From positions 578,400 through 638,580 of the forward strand of contig KB722746.1 of assembly GCA_000349905.1 (NCBI GenBank): a stretch of 60,181 bases of DNA, in the 5' to 3' direction. This document shows, one piece after another, positions 1 to 10,368 of this stretch. Made by a program: the position numbers and the translations under genes. Source of the DNA: Volvariella volvacea V23. Taxonomy: Eukaryota; Basidiomycota; Agaricomycetes; Agaricales; Pluteaceae. The notes under the pieces were generated by a model, which saw nothing but the letters and a program-made list of their open reading frames with translations, was not told the DNA's origin and made no database searches. Within the stretch, counting starts at the first letter, position 1; each line of letters begins with the position of its first letter.

Positions 1-215
1 GGGGTGAGACGGTTTTCGACAGTAGTTTACGGTTTTTTGTGTTTCTTGCCCGTCAGTGTACCCAATAAACATTTTTTATTCAAAAACAAACCGTATGAAA
101 CCGGGAATACGATTTCCTACAGCTACCTAAGGTTCAAGGCGGTACACTACGGTTTACAGACCGTGACAGTGGAGTATTTTGGCTGGCCCGTCCAACGACG
201 GTTTTTCCCGGTTGA
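1..215. other. Left-edge non-coding sequence with recurring CGGTTT/AAACCG motifs
   Basis: No coding potential is convincing here. The stretch repeats short motifs such as CGGTTT and its complement AAACCG several times (for example near 9, 25, 90, 101, 131 and 199), which gives it an inverted-repeat-like texture. It abuts the point where the first HNH_2-type gene loses its start codon, so it could be the end of an inserted repeat. That is inference: no terminal inverted repeat or target-site duplication can be seen inside the window. Confidence 0.3.
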
Positions 216-1458
216 TGCCGGAACACGTTCTCACCGGGGATAAAGCCTAATCCGTTTTCCCTAAGTGCGATCCAGAAGGCTTACCAACGATGCATCGAAC
301 TCGAAACTGTTGCGCCCCAACTCAAGGCAATAGAGGGGCATCTTTCACCACTCGTGTCTGCCAGACTTCTTGGTCATCTCCTGTATTTATCGCCACACGA
401 AAACGCCAGAGGACAGCTCTCGCGGGAGATCAACGATTCTCCGGACGATAGCACACTATTGGCCCTAGCCGAGCATTATTACATCACCTTCATTCGTGCA
501 TGTGAGTGACATTTGTCTACCGCTAGGCGTATTAGTCAGTATTCCTTTAGTCAAGCGTGCCAAAGGTCCCACTCCAAACCCTTCTCGGCATCCCTCTCGG
601 CCCTCTTTTGAGCAAGAGCGCGAATATTGGATGGTGTTCTCCGAAGAAGCGGGTGTGGACCACCGAACTGCCAAGAGAGCTGTCCGTCTGTCCAATTGAT
701 TCCCCATGTACTGTCTGCCTGACTCCTTCACCTATTCCAGGCTTTGCGTCGTGACGGCCTTCGCTGTGTTCTCACCGGGCGGTACGACTCATTGATACAC
801 GACGAGATCGGTGTCTCCCATTTGCCACCTACGGAAAGGAAATTCACCTACACAGCAGCTGCTCACATTATTCCGGAGAGTACGAACACAAACATTGGAG
901 GCGCAAACGAAGGTGGATCAAAGGTTAGGACGCTGTTATACGTGTTCTTTTTCCGTCTAATCTGCATATGTTACAGCACCGACTTGCCGTCCTATCAATG
1001 TTCGGATATTTTGATATCCCTGAAGAACTAAATGGGAACAAGATCCACCGACTCGAGAATATCATCACCCTGCACCCTGACGTTCATGCTGCTTTCGATG
1101 ATCTCAGGATTTGTTTCAAGCCAGTTGATGTATGTCTACCTGACAATGGCGTAGCATTTCGCTCACAGTATATTGACAGGATACCGTAAACACGTATCGT
1201 GTGCTTGCCCGGAAGGAATGGGTGCTCGAGGATCTCCCCCGGACCATCACGTTCACTACAACGGACGCAAGATACCCCCTTCCCTCACGTGTATACCTTG
1301 CGTTGCATGCTCTTTGTTGCGAAGTGGCATGGATGTCGGGTGCTGCGGAGCATATGGACAAAATTGATCGAGAGATGGAAGACACCCTAGTGTTAGCAAA
1401 AGATGGCTCTTCAGCACACTTACTGTCCTCAGCGCTCTCCGGTTTAGTTGTGCATTAA
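216..1458 (+). CDS. HNH_2-type nuclease-family protein, start codon missing
   Basis: Five exons (216-501, 551-681, 741-923, 977-1129, 1180-1458) give an open frame co-linear with the complete paralogue at 20798-22071. The middle carries the HNH_2-like pattern: C-x-L-T-G, then AAHIIPES, then IITLHPDVHAAFDD, with His/Asp metal-site candidates kept. These proteins are a multi-copy family in Agaricomycetes; nuclease activity is assumed from the domain only. Intron 2 starts GTCCGT, an unusual donor shared with the paralogue. Odd point: the frame is open back to a TGA at 213-215 but has no ATG. Where the paralogue starts with ATG there is an ACG (225-227) followed by a similar leader. The gene may be a recent 5' pseudogene, use an upstream exon off the window, or have lost its start by insertion. 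All four downstream introns remain spliceable. Confidence 0.65.
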
Positions 1459-1990
1459 GACGTCTTCTCACTGGTTGTGATATAATGTATGCTGATAGTG
1501 ACATGTCTTAGTGGCTTTAATTTTGCGAACAGTACTGGTAACGATAACATTATTATATTGGCAACGTGAAGGCAATGTGATCCAGTCATGATGGTATTCC
1601 GTCTCGGATGCTGGTGTGCTCCTCGGCATCTCCAATTGAGCTGTGCAGAATGCTCACGAGTTAATCGTTCATTAGGATCAGTCGGCTGCGTTGGTGTACT
1701 AATGTCTTCTATTTAAGGCAGATGGTGAGACATATGCACGCATGTAAAGTGCACGTACCAGTGATCCCTCTGGTTAACACCGCGAATACAGTATCTCCTG
1801 AAACTTGTGAAAGGCTTGAGCTCCTGACTATGTTTTGGCGCACTGTAACAGGCACAAAGACTTTCAAGGGGTCTATTCTATCTGACAGAAAGTGCCAGTT
1901 TCAACCTCATGGAATATCATATATCCCAAGTCCCTGTCTATGGAAACACACCCGTAATACGCCACAGAGTATATGAATTGGTGAAGCCAA
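1459..1990. other. Convergent intergenic region
   Basis: The region lies between the 3' end of the HNH_2-type gene (+) and the 3' end of SSZ1 (-). An 84-codon open frame at 1722-1976 has no family resemblance and looks like chance. I see no RNA gene or repeat here. Confidence 0.5.
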
Positions 1991-4140
1991 TTATGAAGCA
2001 CTGGGAGCAACCTCCAACTTGACACTTGATTCCTTCGCATCTACCTCGCTCAAACTCAACGTAACCCCTCCATTCAATCCAACAACCACGTTGACATCCA
2101 CCGAAGTGTACCACTTGCCCGCATCCTTGCTCTTTCCCTTAATCTTGATTCCCTGTGCCGCATCAAACACGCTCGCTCCCAGCAAAGTCTTCTTATTCAC
2201 GATCTGGTGCTTGACCTCGATTTCCTCCTCTTCCTCCTCTTCCTCAGCATCCTCAGCATCTTCGTCGTCCAACTTGGGCGGCTTAACCTTTTCGACCCTC
2301 ACGCCCTCCTCAACCTCCCACAGCTCCAACCCGACCTTCTTTGACTGCTCCGTGAGCGAAACATCAAACCTAACCGTCGTCCTAACCGGCAGCGGTGTCT
2401 CCTTCAACACCAATGGCACCCAAGTTCCTCCGACTTCATACTCCTTGACCGCCTCATCAGGGAACACCAACCCGATAGTCTTGCTCGTCACAACCACCTC
2501 GCTCAACTTCTCTCCCCCATTCCTCTCATACGCCTTCTTCAAATCCTCATCCTCCAACGCATGCAAAAGGGCAGCCTGGATAGCACATCCCCTCGCCAAA
2601 ATAGTCGTCGGATCTCCAATCCCACCGCCCACAACCGTGCCCGCCAAAAACGGCGTCTCGACGCCCTCCCTCAGCCCACCGCCCGTCACGACCTGCTCAT
2701 CCAACCCGGGCAAACACCCCGACCCACCCACATAGACAACCTCATCCACATCATACGCATCCACCCCCGCCTGCGCGAGCAGATCCGCCACAGCACCCGC
2801 CACAGCCCCATAAACGGGCCGCGCGACCAAATCAAACCGCATCCTGTTGATCGAGCCCGTGAAATCGAGCCCGTCCTTGAGCGACTCGACCGAGCACGTC
2901 GCCGCGCCCGGCGAAGCGCTAATCGTCCGCTTCGTGTGCTCAATAGCCAGCCTCAGCTTCGCCTCGGCGCGCTTATCCGCCGCATCGGTGGACGGCGCCA
3001 CGCTCAGCGGGACCTTGGTCTTTTTGGTGAACTCGGCGGCGAAGAACTTGATGAGCTTGTCGTCGATCTGGTCTGCGCCGATGGTGGATGTGGAGGAGGA
3101 GGCGAGGGAGAAGGCGAGGCCTTGGCGGATGGAAAGGAGGTTTAGGGAGAGGGAGGATGAGCCGAGATCGACGACGAGTTGGTTGCGATCTTGGCGGGAT
3201 GAGGCGCCGCTGTTGGTCCATGTGGACGCGGTGGTGGTGCCAGCGACAGCGGCAGCCTCGTCCAAGAGTTGCAGTACTTTAACGCCAGCATCGTTTGCTG
3301 CACGTTCGAGGGCGTCTTTTTGGGCATCGGTGAACCAGGAGGGGACGGTGATGACCGCTCCTTGGATTTTTTTGCCGAGGAAGTCTTCGGCGGATTGGAC
3401 GAGGGATTTGATGAAGATCGTGTTGACCTCGGAGACAGTTAATATGCGTTCGGCGGGGATGGGTTCTGAACGCGGTGTGGCGAGCTGAGAGGCCAACGGA
3501 GTGGTGGCTGTGGAGATGGTGGCCGCTGTACTCGGCGGTATGGGTGATGGGGCAGGTTGGAGGACTTGCACTTTGTAGGCTGGTTCATCTGGGATAGTTG
3601 GGTGCTGGATGACAGGTGCAGATGTGAGATTAGCGGATTGAGGGATCTCTGAGAATCTATAGAGACAAGAATTAGGTTCGCTGATTTCGACGAAGAGAGC
3701 GATGGAGCGTACTTTGTTCCCAAAAGATTACGGAACCCGACGATAGTATTGGACGCGTTCTTGACTAGCTGATGTTTTGCTGGATTGCCGATGTACTATG
3801 AGAAATTTCTTGATCAACGCCCATCTTTCATCAGCTCTTTGAGATCACTAACTGTTTCCTCGCCATGGAACGAGATGGCACTAGCGATCTGGCGTTCACC
3901 GTCTTCATTGGCTATGCATTCAGCCAGTCCTTCCTATCGCCGGATTCGGACAACGCGTTCTTCATTAGCTTCAAAGACCATCGCTGATTGAGTTGAGATG
4001 CTCACTTTTGTGAATACCGCGATTGATGCGTACGAATTTCCATAGTTGATGCCTACGACGGGTGGTAGATTGGAGGTAGCTTGATGGCCGTCTGCTAGCG
4101 TGGGCGTTGCGGTGCCGTTTGGCTGAGATTTTGCGGCCAT
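1991..4140 (-). CDS. SSZ1: Ssz1, Hsp70-like subunit of the ribosome-associated complex
   Basis: Four exons (4140-4006, 3933-3853, 3795-3713, 3656-1991) encode 654 residues. Ssz1 pairs with the J-protein zuotin to form RAC, which sits at the ribosomal exit tunnel and stimulates the Ssb Hsp70 on nascent chains. The N-terminus reads VVGINYGNSYASIAV in place of the canonical Hsp70 phosphate loop, followed by EGLAECIANEDGERQI and IVGFRNLLGTKFSEIPQ, all typical of Ssz1 rather than Ssa/Ssb. Further on are the phosphate-2-like VVDLGSSSLSL and the adenosine-site-like VVYVGGSG. The C-terminal substrate-binding part is short, with an acidic tract (a run of nine Asp/Glu-type residues) before a beta-rich tail. 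Yeast Ssz1 is 538 residues, so this one is longer, mainly in Ala/Pro/Ser-rich linkers around residues 105-140 and in the acidic tract. The ATG at 4140 is the first in frame and gives the expected leader. Confidence 0.93.
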
Positions 4141-4696
4141 CTATGAAGGATTCGGGGAGGAGATTAAGATGAAGTCCCTGAAGGCTCAAAAAAATCTAAT
4201 ATTCCACGTGCTGATCGCTCACGTGCCCACAATCTAGCCGAGCAAGTGCTTGGCGTCCAGCGCAGTAGCGTAGGACTAGTGCACCTCAACATATTGTACT
4301 CATAAAGATAGAAGGCGACCCTTTTAATGATCTTACAGAACCACCTGCATCTACCACATTCGCAGAAAACCAGTAAAACTAGACTCCAAAGGCTATGGCC
4401 GAACAGTGGCACAGGCTCCTAAGTTATGCACCACAAAAGAGAGAATCAAGCCCTAAAATGCGACGGGCAGAGGCCAAGGGTTGATGGAGGAATCATCGGA
4501 GGGGCGAAGCGTCCCTTGAACTGAATGCCATTATCCACAACAAAGCGAAAGCAGTAGAACAATATTAGTGCTCTGGTCTGCCGACCAGAGAGTCAGTTTT
4601 CTAGTGCTACCCAACGAGTCGGTCGTACTCACCTAAGATACCCATCAAAAATCCCCAACTAAACCAAGCACCCTTCGCGCAGACCTCACTAGTGGG
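4141..4696. other. SSZ1 upstream region / BET1 downstream region
   Basis: This 556-base stretch lies upstream of SSZ1 and downstream of the Bet1 gene, both on the minus strand. It presumably holds the SSZ1 promoter. I see no convincing TATA element, gene or repeat. Confidence 0.4.
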
Positions 4697-5258
4697 CTAC
4701 GCCGCAGGTCCTATCCACCAATGATAGATCTTCGAGAGTAACCAGAAGCTTAGGAAGAGGCCAACGACCAGCATGGCTACTCTTCCTGTCCTGATTCCGC
4801 CTTCATTCATGAACACCCTTTTAGCACGTTGGGATGTTTGTTTGAGGGAGGCGCCAAATGAGGAGAATTGGTCACCCTGAGTCGGTGGCAATAAGTATTT
4901 AGTTGATAAGCAAGAGCGGAGAGGCGGGAGGGAGTGTGGGTTAGGATGATGGGAGGTTTAGTGCTGGTAGTTGAAACGCACCGTTTCGTCCAGCATGAGG
5001 TTCTGTCTCTCTACATCTTCGTAGATATCCGTGGTGACCTGCTCCGAGGAGAAAAGGTAGCATTTGCCGTTGATTGTGAACAGCCGAGAATACAGGAGAA
5101 GGCGGAATGGGTCTCAATCAGCACAACGCCCAGGCACTACAATAAGAGCAGAATCCACTCACCCCTCGTAGTGTCCGTAGCTTCGAGTGGAGTTCATCTA
5201 GACGTTGGTCGTTCTGCGCCTCATAGGTATCTTCAGGCCGACCCCTTGAGGTAGACAT
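4697..5258 (-). CDS. BET1: Bet1-like Qc-SNARE (ER-Golgi transport)
   Basis: Three exons (5258-5163, 5038-4982, 4876-4697) encode 110 residues. Bet1 is a tail-anchored Qc-SNARE acting in fusion of COPII vesicles with the Golgi. The SNARE helix covers about residues 15-75, with LDELHSKLRTLRG leading into DVERQNLMLDET; Gln44 in ERQN is the zero-layer glutamine. A single C-terminal membrane anchor follows (about residues 84-103, VAMLVVGLFLSFWLL), ending IYHWWIGPAA inside the lumen. Length fits the family (118 in human, 142 in yeast). I chose the ATG at 5258 because the upstream in-frame codon at 5303 is not ATG and the family begins with a short polar leader (MSTSRGR). The gene is divergent from the dehydrogenase at 5675, with about 416 bases between start codons. 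Confidence 0.9.
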
Positions 5259-5674
5259 AGTGGTAATTGGGGAAGCGTGGATGATCCCCACAAGTACAGC
5301 CACCGCAGCGTGACAATGAATGTGACACGCGTCACTTCCTCTGCCAAGTCCGAGTCTCCAGCGTTCCCGTTGCTAGCACCAAAACTGCTGCTAAGCTTTG
5401 AGTGTGCTTCATCGCTTAATATGATGGGTTACCCTTGAGGCTGGCTGATGCCCGTGCAGAGTGCCAACGCCATGTCACGGTGGGTCAGCCTATGCACACT
5501 CGGGGTTATTCACGATTGTAGCCACATCGACAGCGAAGCGAAGAATTAAATTCTTTCTGTCATCAATACTTGACCACCCCGAACCTCAAAACACTATAAC
5601 TGTTGACTTTGTCGTAAGTACGTCGACCTTTCATTGTTCACCTACAGAGCTTACCAGCAGTTAGCGGGGACAGC
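5259..5674. other. Divergent promoter region, Bet1 gene and dehydrogenase
   Basis: The 416 bases between the two start codons must hold both promoters. I see no clear TATA box or operator-like repeat and no coding frame that resembles a known family. Confidence 0.4.
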
Positions 5675-8512
5675 ATGTCGACCGCAACGCCAAAAGGTGT
5701 AGCATTGGTGACTGGAGCAGGTGAGTTCAGCTTTGGAATTCTCACTCTCACGCTTCCTCGAGTTGCCCGTATGCTGGCACGTCCCTGCTCCAGACCCAGC
5801 CTTGAGGAGGAACTATGAGCGCAGTCGTTTTCAACGGTTTTTGTGGGTAGAATTAACCTCCCATTAGGCCCCGTCATCCTGACGAGGCTCAGTTGCCAAC
5901 GCTGGCACTCTTCTAAAGTCTAAAGGACGATCGTACCCTCTTCCCTTATCACTTGGGTCATTACCAGCGTCGATCAGGCGTCACAGCCGCCCACCTCCCT
6001 TCTTTGATACCCCACGAGGACGTTAACCCTGCAGTCACTACCAGCCTATCAACCCTTACGCGAAACCGCGAGCAATCGTCTCTCAAGCTCAAAAACTAAG
6101 CTTATCCTCCCTCACATCACAAACTCTTCTGCGCTTGTGAAGCTCAAAGAACCAAGGTGGATGGGGCTAAAGCCACCTGGACCAACGGAGCGACATGCAC
6201 GTATATCATGCTCCATGTTGCCGTAACGACCGTAGGCGTCGCTGGGGTTTAGCGTTGGACACGCTGTATGTCCGAGTCGCATCTGGGCCCAAGGCCTTCA
6301 TATATGCGCATGCTTTATCGCATTTGCAAGCCGAGCGAAGGAGGCAACGGCGGCAGTGGCAATACTCTATTAGACTGGCATGCTAAAACTAAGGGCGCTA
6401 AGGTGCTGCAGCGTGGCGGTTGTGATACTCGAGGTATTAGATACTGACAGGTACCTCGATCGCCAGGCAGTGGGGGATGCCGCGCCACTGCCAGCGATCG
6501 TCCGTGATGAAACTTTGTGGGAGGAAAATGAAGGTTGGAGGGTTTAGAAGGTCCACATTTAAGCTCACCCTTTTCTACCGCATTTGGACCTGAGGGGACA
6601 AGTGACCGAGTGGTGAACCCAAACACAAAGGTCGTTCGAGTCGATCGTTCGACCTCATTTCATTTTTTTCCTCGTCGCTTTTTGGGGTCTATATTTGACA
6701 ATACATTTATCTATCGTTCATTTACATCTTGAAGCATCTGTGAGTGATACTGACCTAATTGTTTATCTGACAGGACAAGGAATAGGAAAAGCTATAGCTC
6801 TCCGTCTATCCAATGATGGATACGACGTTGCTATCAACGACATATCATCTGAAAAGCTCGAAGGAGCATACAATGAAATTGTCACAAAGAACCCCGAAAG
6901 GAAATGCGTAAAAGTCATTGCAGATGTTTCTGTTGAGAAGCAGGTCAAAGAGATGGTGGAGGAGGTCGTCAAAGCGCTTGGGGGATTAGATGTGGTAAGT
7001 ATCTCTAGTTCGATGTCGTATCATCAGGATGGATGCAATACATATACTGATACGTTCCAACAGATGATTGCAAATGCGGGAATAGCGGTTTGGGTTCCAT
7101 TCCTGGAAAGTACGTCCTCCTGAGCTTGAATCATATGTATCAAACTAAGCAGTATATATGCTCATGCTACACTCGTACTTGAATTTACGTTCATGCCTGT
7201 AGCAACGGAGGAAATGTTGGACCGACTCATGGACATCAACATCAAAGGAACATTCTTCTGCTACAAATACGCGGCCGAGCAGATGATTAAGCAGGGAAGA
7301 GGTGGAAGGATCATCGGTGCTTCTTCAGAAGCAGGCAAGAGAGGTGAGTTGGCTTTAACCTCTTCTTTTCGCGCATATGGATATGGTTTTGGACCGCGAT
7401 CGACGGGAATAAAGGCCATGTCACCTCATTGGACCCTTCTTGTGGCCATTCTTGTATTCTTTCATTTCATGAGTTAATGACGAGGGATTAGCGCTGTCGA
7501 TCGACTGCGACTACCTTAATTTTACCGACCTCATCTCCGTCATTACTTTTGTTATTGAGCATTCAATCGCGATACGGGGGTTACTGACATGAGCAACTAT
7601 ATTCCAGGATCGATGAGAATGGGAGCATATTCAGCAACAAAGTTTGCCATCCGTGGATTGACTCAATCGGCTGGTACGTACCATCCCATACTACCATGAT
7701 CCCATAGTACCAGTGGTCCAGCCTTGTTAACCCAATGAAGTCATAAAAGTTACTCTACGTGACCCGACTCAGAGGGTGTGATCAGGATCATAGTCATCTT
7801 TGACTTTGATCCCCCGAGTCAGAATATACTTTTGGCTTTCTTCAGAATTCCCAAGGGACAGGGTACTGTCTCTTACTGGATCTGATCGTGTACTCTAGCT
7901 TTGGATCTAGGTCGACATGGAATCACGGTCAATGCATATGCGCCTGGAGGGATCGACACCCAAATGCGTGAGTACCACCCATGCAGTTAATCCGACTCAC
8001 ACATCGTTTGAGCAACGTATTTCGTGGGCTCATATGATATTTTTTTAGTGAAGAACTTGAGCGATGGGTATGCAAAGACGGAAAGTGCCCAATCGAGCGA
8101 CTTTTATAAATGGGTGAGCTGAACACTCTGTGAAAGGGTATTTTTCTATTACTCACTGGTTTTGCTAAGCTCGCAGATAAGACGCCAGTGGGGTACAGCG
8201 GCACACCAGCCGAAATTGCGAGTCTGGTCTCGTACCTCGTTTCAAAGGAGGCGCATTTTATCACTGGTCAGTCGCCGTTTATTCCTCTATACCCTAGTCG
8301 AATTTTGACCCATTCCCTCACATTTGTATTGGAACTCCTTCCGTGATATGCAGGCCAAAGCGTACGTCCGTTCTATATGGTATTGCCACTGCCATTCCTG
8401 ACAATTGTATTTAATTTTTTTCCGTGCATTGTGTCATGTGTTTACATCACTTCCCTATTGACCCCCGTGAATCTTATAGATTGGGGTTAACGGAGGGACA
8501 TTCTTTGATTAA
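5675..8512 (+). CDS. Short-chain dehydrogenase/reductase (acetoin/diacetyl reductase-like)
   Basis: Ten exons (5675-5720, 6774-6994, 7064-7109, 7203-7343, 7608-7673, 7899-7967, 8049-8113, 8170-8266, 8354-8361, 8480-8512) sum to 792 nt, 263 residues, the usual classical SDR length. The Rossmann glycine motif is TGAGQGIG (residues 13-20), followed by ANAG (92-95). The catalytic triad is Ser146 in IIGASSEAG and Y159-SAT-K163. The tail HFITGQSIGVNGGTFFD is typical of fungal butanediol/diacetyl-type SDRs, so an NAD(P)-dependent carbonyl/alcohol oxidoreductase in the cytosol is likely; the substrate is not predictable. Exon 9 is an 8-nt microexon (GCCAAAGC), demanded by phase and by the GQS-V-NGG motif. 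Intron 1 is 1,053 nt, far longer than the others. The intron before exon 8 must end at AAG (8167-8169), not the CAG seven bases later, to keep frame. A decayed copy follows at 9125. Confidence 0.9.
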
Positions 8513-9124
8513 CGAAGGACAGGAGATAACGTACTAGAATATTCCTAGTGCATCCCCAATAGCTTTTGGAGAAGCACACGCAGCTGGCGATGTGTATGAA
8601 AGGGTACTGTACTGGGAATAAATTTAGCATCTGATGCGATTGAACAGATGACTTGAGAGCTACTCTGAACCTAAAGTTCAAAATGGTACTGATCAGACAT
8701 GCAAGCCGATTATCATGTGGGCCGATGGATGACAATCTCTCGATGCGTTCGGTTCCATCGATCTGGAAGGTACATCCTCAACCCCCTCGCCCTGGCCGAT
8801 CCCTGTTTCTTCCTCTTTGTGCCAACGCATATACGTATGGCCACAGGAGAAACCATAGGCCGCCCTACGAAAATTCACCCGCTCACCAATCCACCCTTCC
8901 GCTACGAGTGTTGGGTTGAGCAGACGCCCAACAGGGGGGAGCTGGGAAGCTTCTTGGGCTTCTTCCTGTGGTATGGGCGAGGGATGAAGTTTAGACCATC
9001 CTCTTTGCATTGTACATCAGGATCCGGGAGCGGATCGACTGGGATATAGAGTAGGATGAGAAGGCTAGATTCTGTCAATGCTTCTTCGACGAAGAGTGCT
9101 CGTACTGGTTAGTGAATCCGGAAA
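8513..9124. other. Intergenic region between dehydrogenase and its decayed copy
   Basis: Overlapping open frames of 88-116 codons occur on both strands (8653-9049), but none resembles a known protein and they shadow one another. If the downstream pseudogene once had its first four exons, they should lie here. I cannot recognise them, so they appear deleted or replaced. Confidence 0.4.
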
Positions 9125-9872
9125 GGCGGGGACTGCCCGAGAACAAAGTTAGCTATCCGTGGATTGAGTCAACCGACTGATGCGTGCCTGGACTTACAGC
9201 CGTTGTTGACGGTTATGGGTCCATCAAGGCCATTGGTCTCGTTAGGTTGTATATCTTGGCTATGGGGTCACGGCGAACGGTCATACACGAGCGGAGATCG
9301 GTGCCCAATTTGCATGTAGTGGTTTTGGTTTAGCACCAACGTAATTTCTTGGATGACGACTGCAGGTCCAGTGGTGAGTTTGCCAAGGCAGAAAGTCAAG
9401 TGGCTTTTATAAATAGGTCAGTAGAACTACGTTCCTCGAACTGGAGCTCAGCAGTAACTTGAGATGCCAAGAACATGCCAATAAGGTCTATCGGTACACC
9501 AGCCGAAGCAGCAAGGCTGGTATCGTATCTCATCTCTCAAGAAGCACATCTTATCACTGGTCAGAGTTCAAATTTAGAAGGCCGTCACCGGACTTGGTAC
9601 TCACTTACCTCCGCGCTCTTGCATTTGCATTTTGAACTCGTTTGATATTATCCTCATATGGACGAGAATTGATCGACGTCGACGTGCGCCACTGAATAAT
9701 GAATTGGCGTCATGTGTAGGTCGAAGTGTAAGTTTATTTCTTTATTGTATCATCACTCTGACGCGGTGGGACCATAATTATGCACGGATTGTGTCATATG
9801 CTCGTGTGTCGTAGTCCTTGTTCTTGACTGCCCTATCCAACTTTTTATAGACTGGAGTTAGCGGAGCTTGAT
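9125..9872 (+). pseudogene. Decayed 3' half of a short-chain dehydrogenase (copy of 5675-8512)
   Basis: The region is co-linear with exons 5-10 of the upstream SDR. Near 9140-9180 it reads AACAAAGTTAGCTATCCG, matching the exon 5 end after YSAT-K. Exon 6 remnants lie near 9250-9320 and exon 7 near 9375-9413, where the last codon TGG has become TAG. Exon 8 lies near 9483-9562 (TCGGTACACCAGCCGAAGC), a microexon equivalent GTCGAAGT at 9719-9726 is flanked by TAG and GTAAGT, and the last exon near 9852 has lost its final codons. Stops and indels disrupt the frame, so it cannot encode a working enzyme. The conserved order, including the microexon, shows it arose by DNA-level tandem duplication rather than retroposition. 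Confidence 0.8.
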
Positions 9873-10368
9873 TGACGAGGTAATATGCCGGAGTATTATT
9901 AGTACGCCAGCAGCCCTCGGGAAACAAAACGAGGCGTCGACTAAGTCCCTGACCCGGCAGGGTGATGCACGCATAAATAATGTGACGGTCTTGGGCCCAC
10001 TTTTTGCACCCTTAAAATGAGTTGTGCAGTAATGGCAGTCTGTCCCCTCCCCGAGGCATCACTGCCATACGTACATTGCGCCTCCCATCGACGCCATTGA
10101 GCCTGGCAGGACCGAATTTCGGCGACAGGATGTCGGAGGAGGACAGGAGCGATGGTTACATAAGCCGTTCGTAACGAACGTTGTATGGGTTGCATGCGAA
10201 CTTGTAGTAGGGCCAAGCCTCGAGGTTTCCTGTCAAGTCCAAAGCCAGCGAGTCCTCCCAGCCTTGGTTTTTCCGCTCCTCTCTCTCCCTCCTCCCGCTT
10301 TCACGACCCCACGACCAGCCAGCGCTCTAGCCTTGCTCGCCGTTTTATGATCGTGTGGTGAATTGGCG
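9873..10368. other. Upstream region of the large low-complexity protein gene
   Basis: This 496-base stretch ends with pyrimidine-rich sequence (CTCTCTCCCTCCTCCCGC near 10278), common in fungal promoters just before the transcription start. I see no gene, tRNA or repeat in it. Confidence 0.4.

Noticed and set aside
1722..1976. 84-codon open frame downstream of the first HNH_2-type gene
   Set aside because: No family resemblance, no splice-consistent extension, and it sits in a convergent intergenic region; probably chance.
6592..6654. tRNA-like A box (TGACCGAGTGG) and B box (GTTCGAGTC) in the long dehydrogenase intron
   Set aside because: The T-arm can pair (GGTCG/CGATC), but the boxes are too close, there is no room for a proper anticodon arm, and the acceptor stem does not pair beyond four bases.
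8693..9049. Overlapping frames of 105 and 116 codons on opposite strands
   Set aside because: They mirror each other, show no homology, and lie between a gene and its pseudogene copy.
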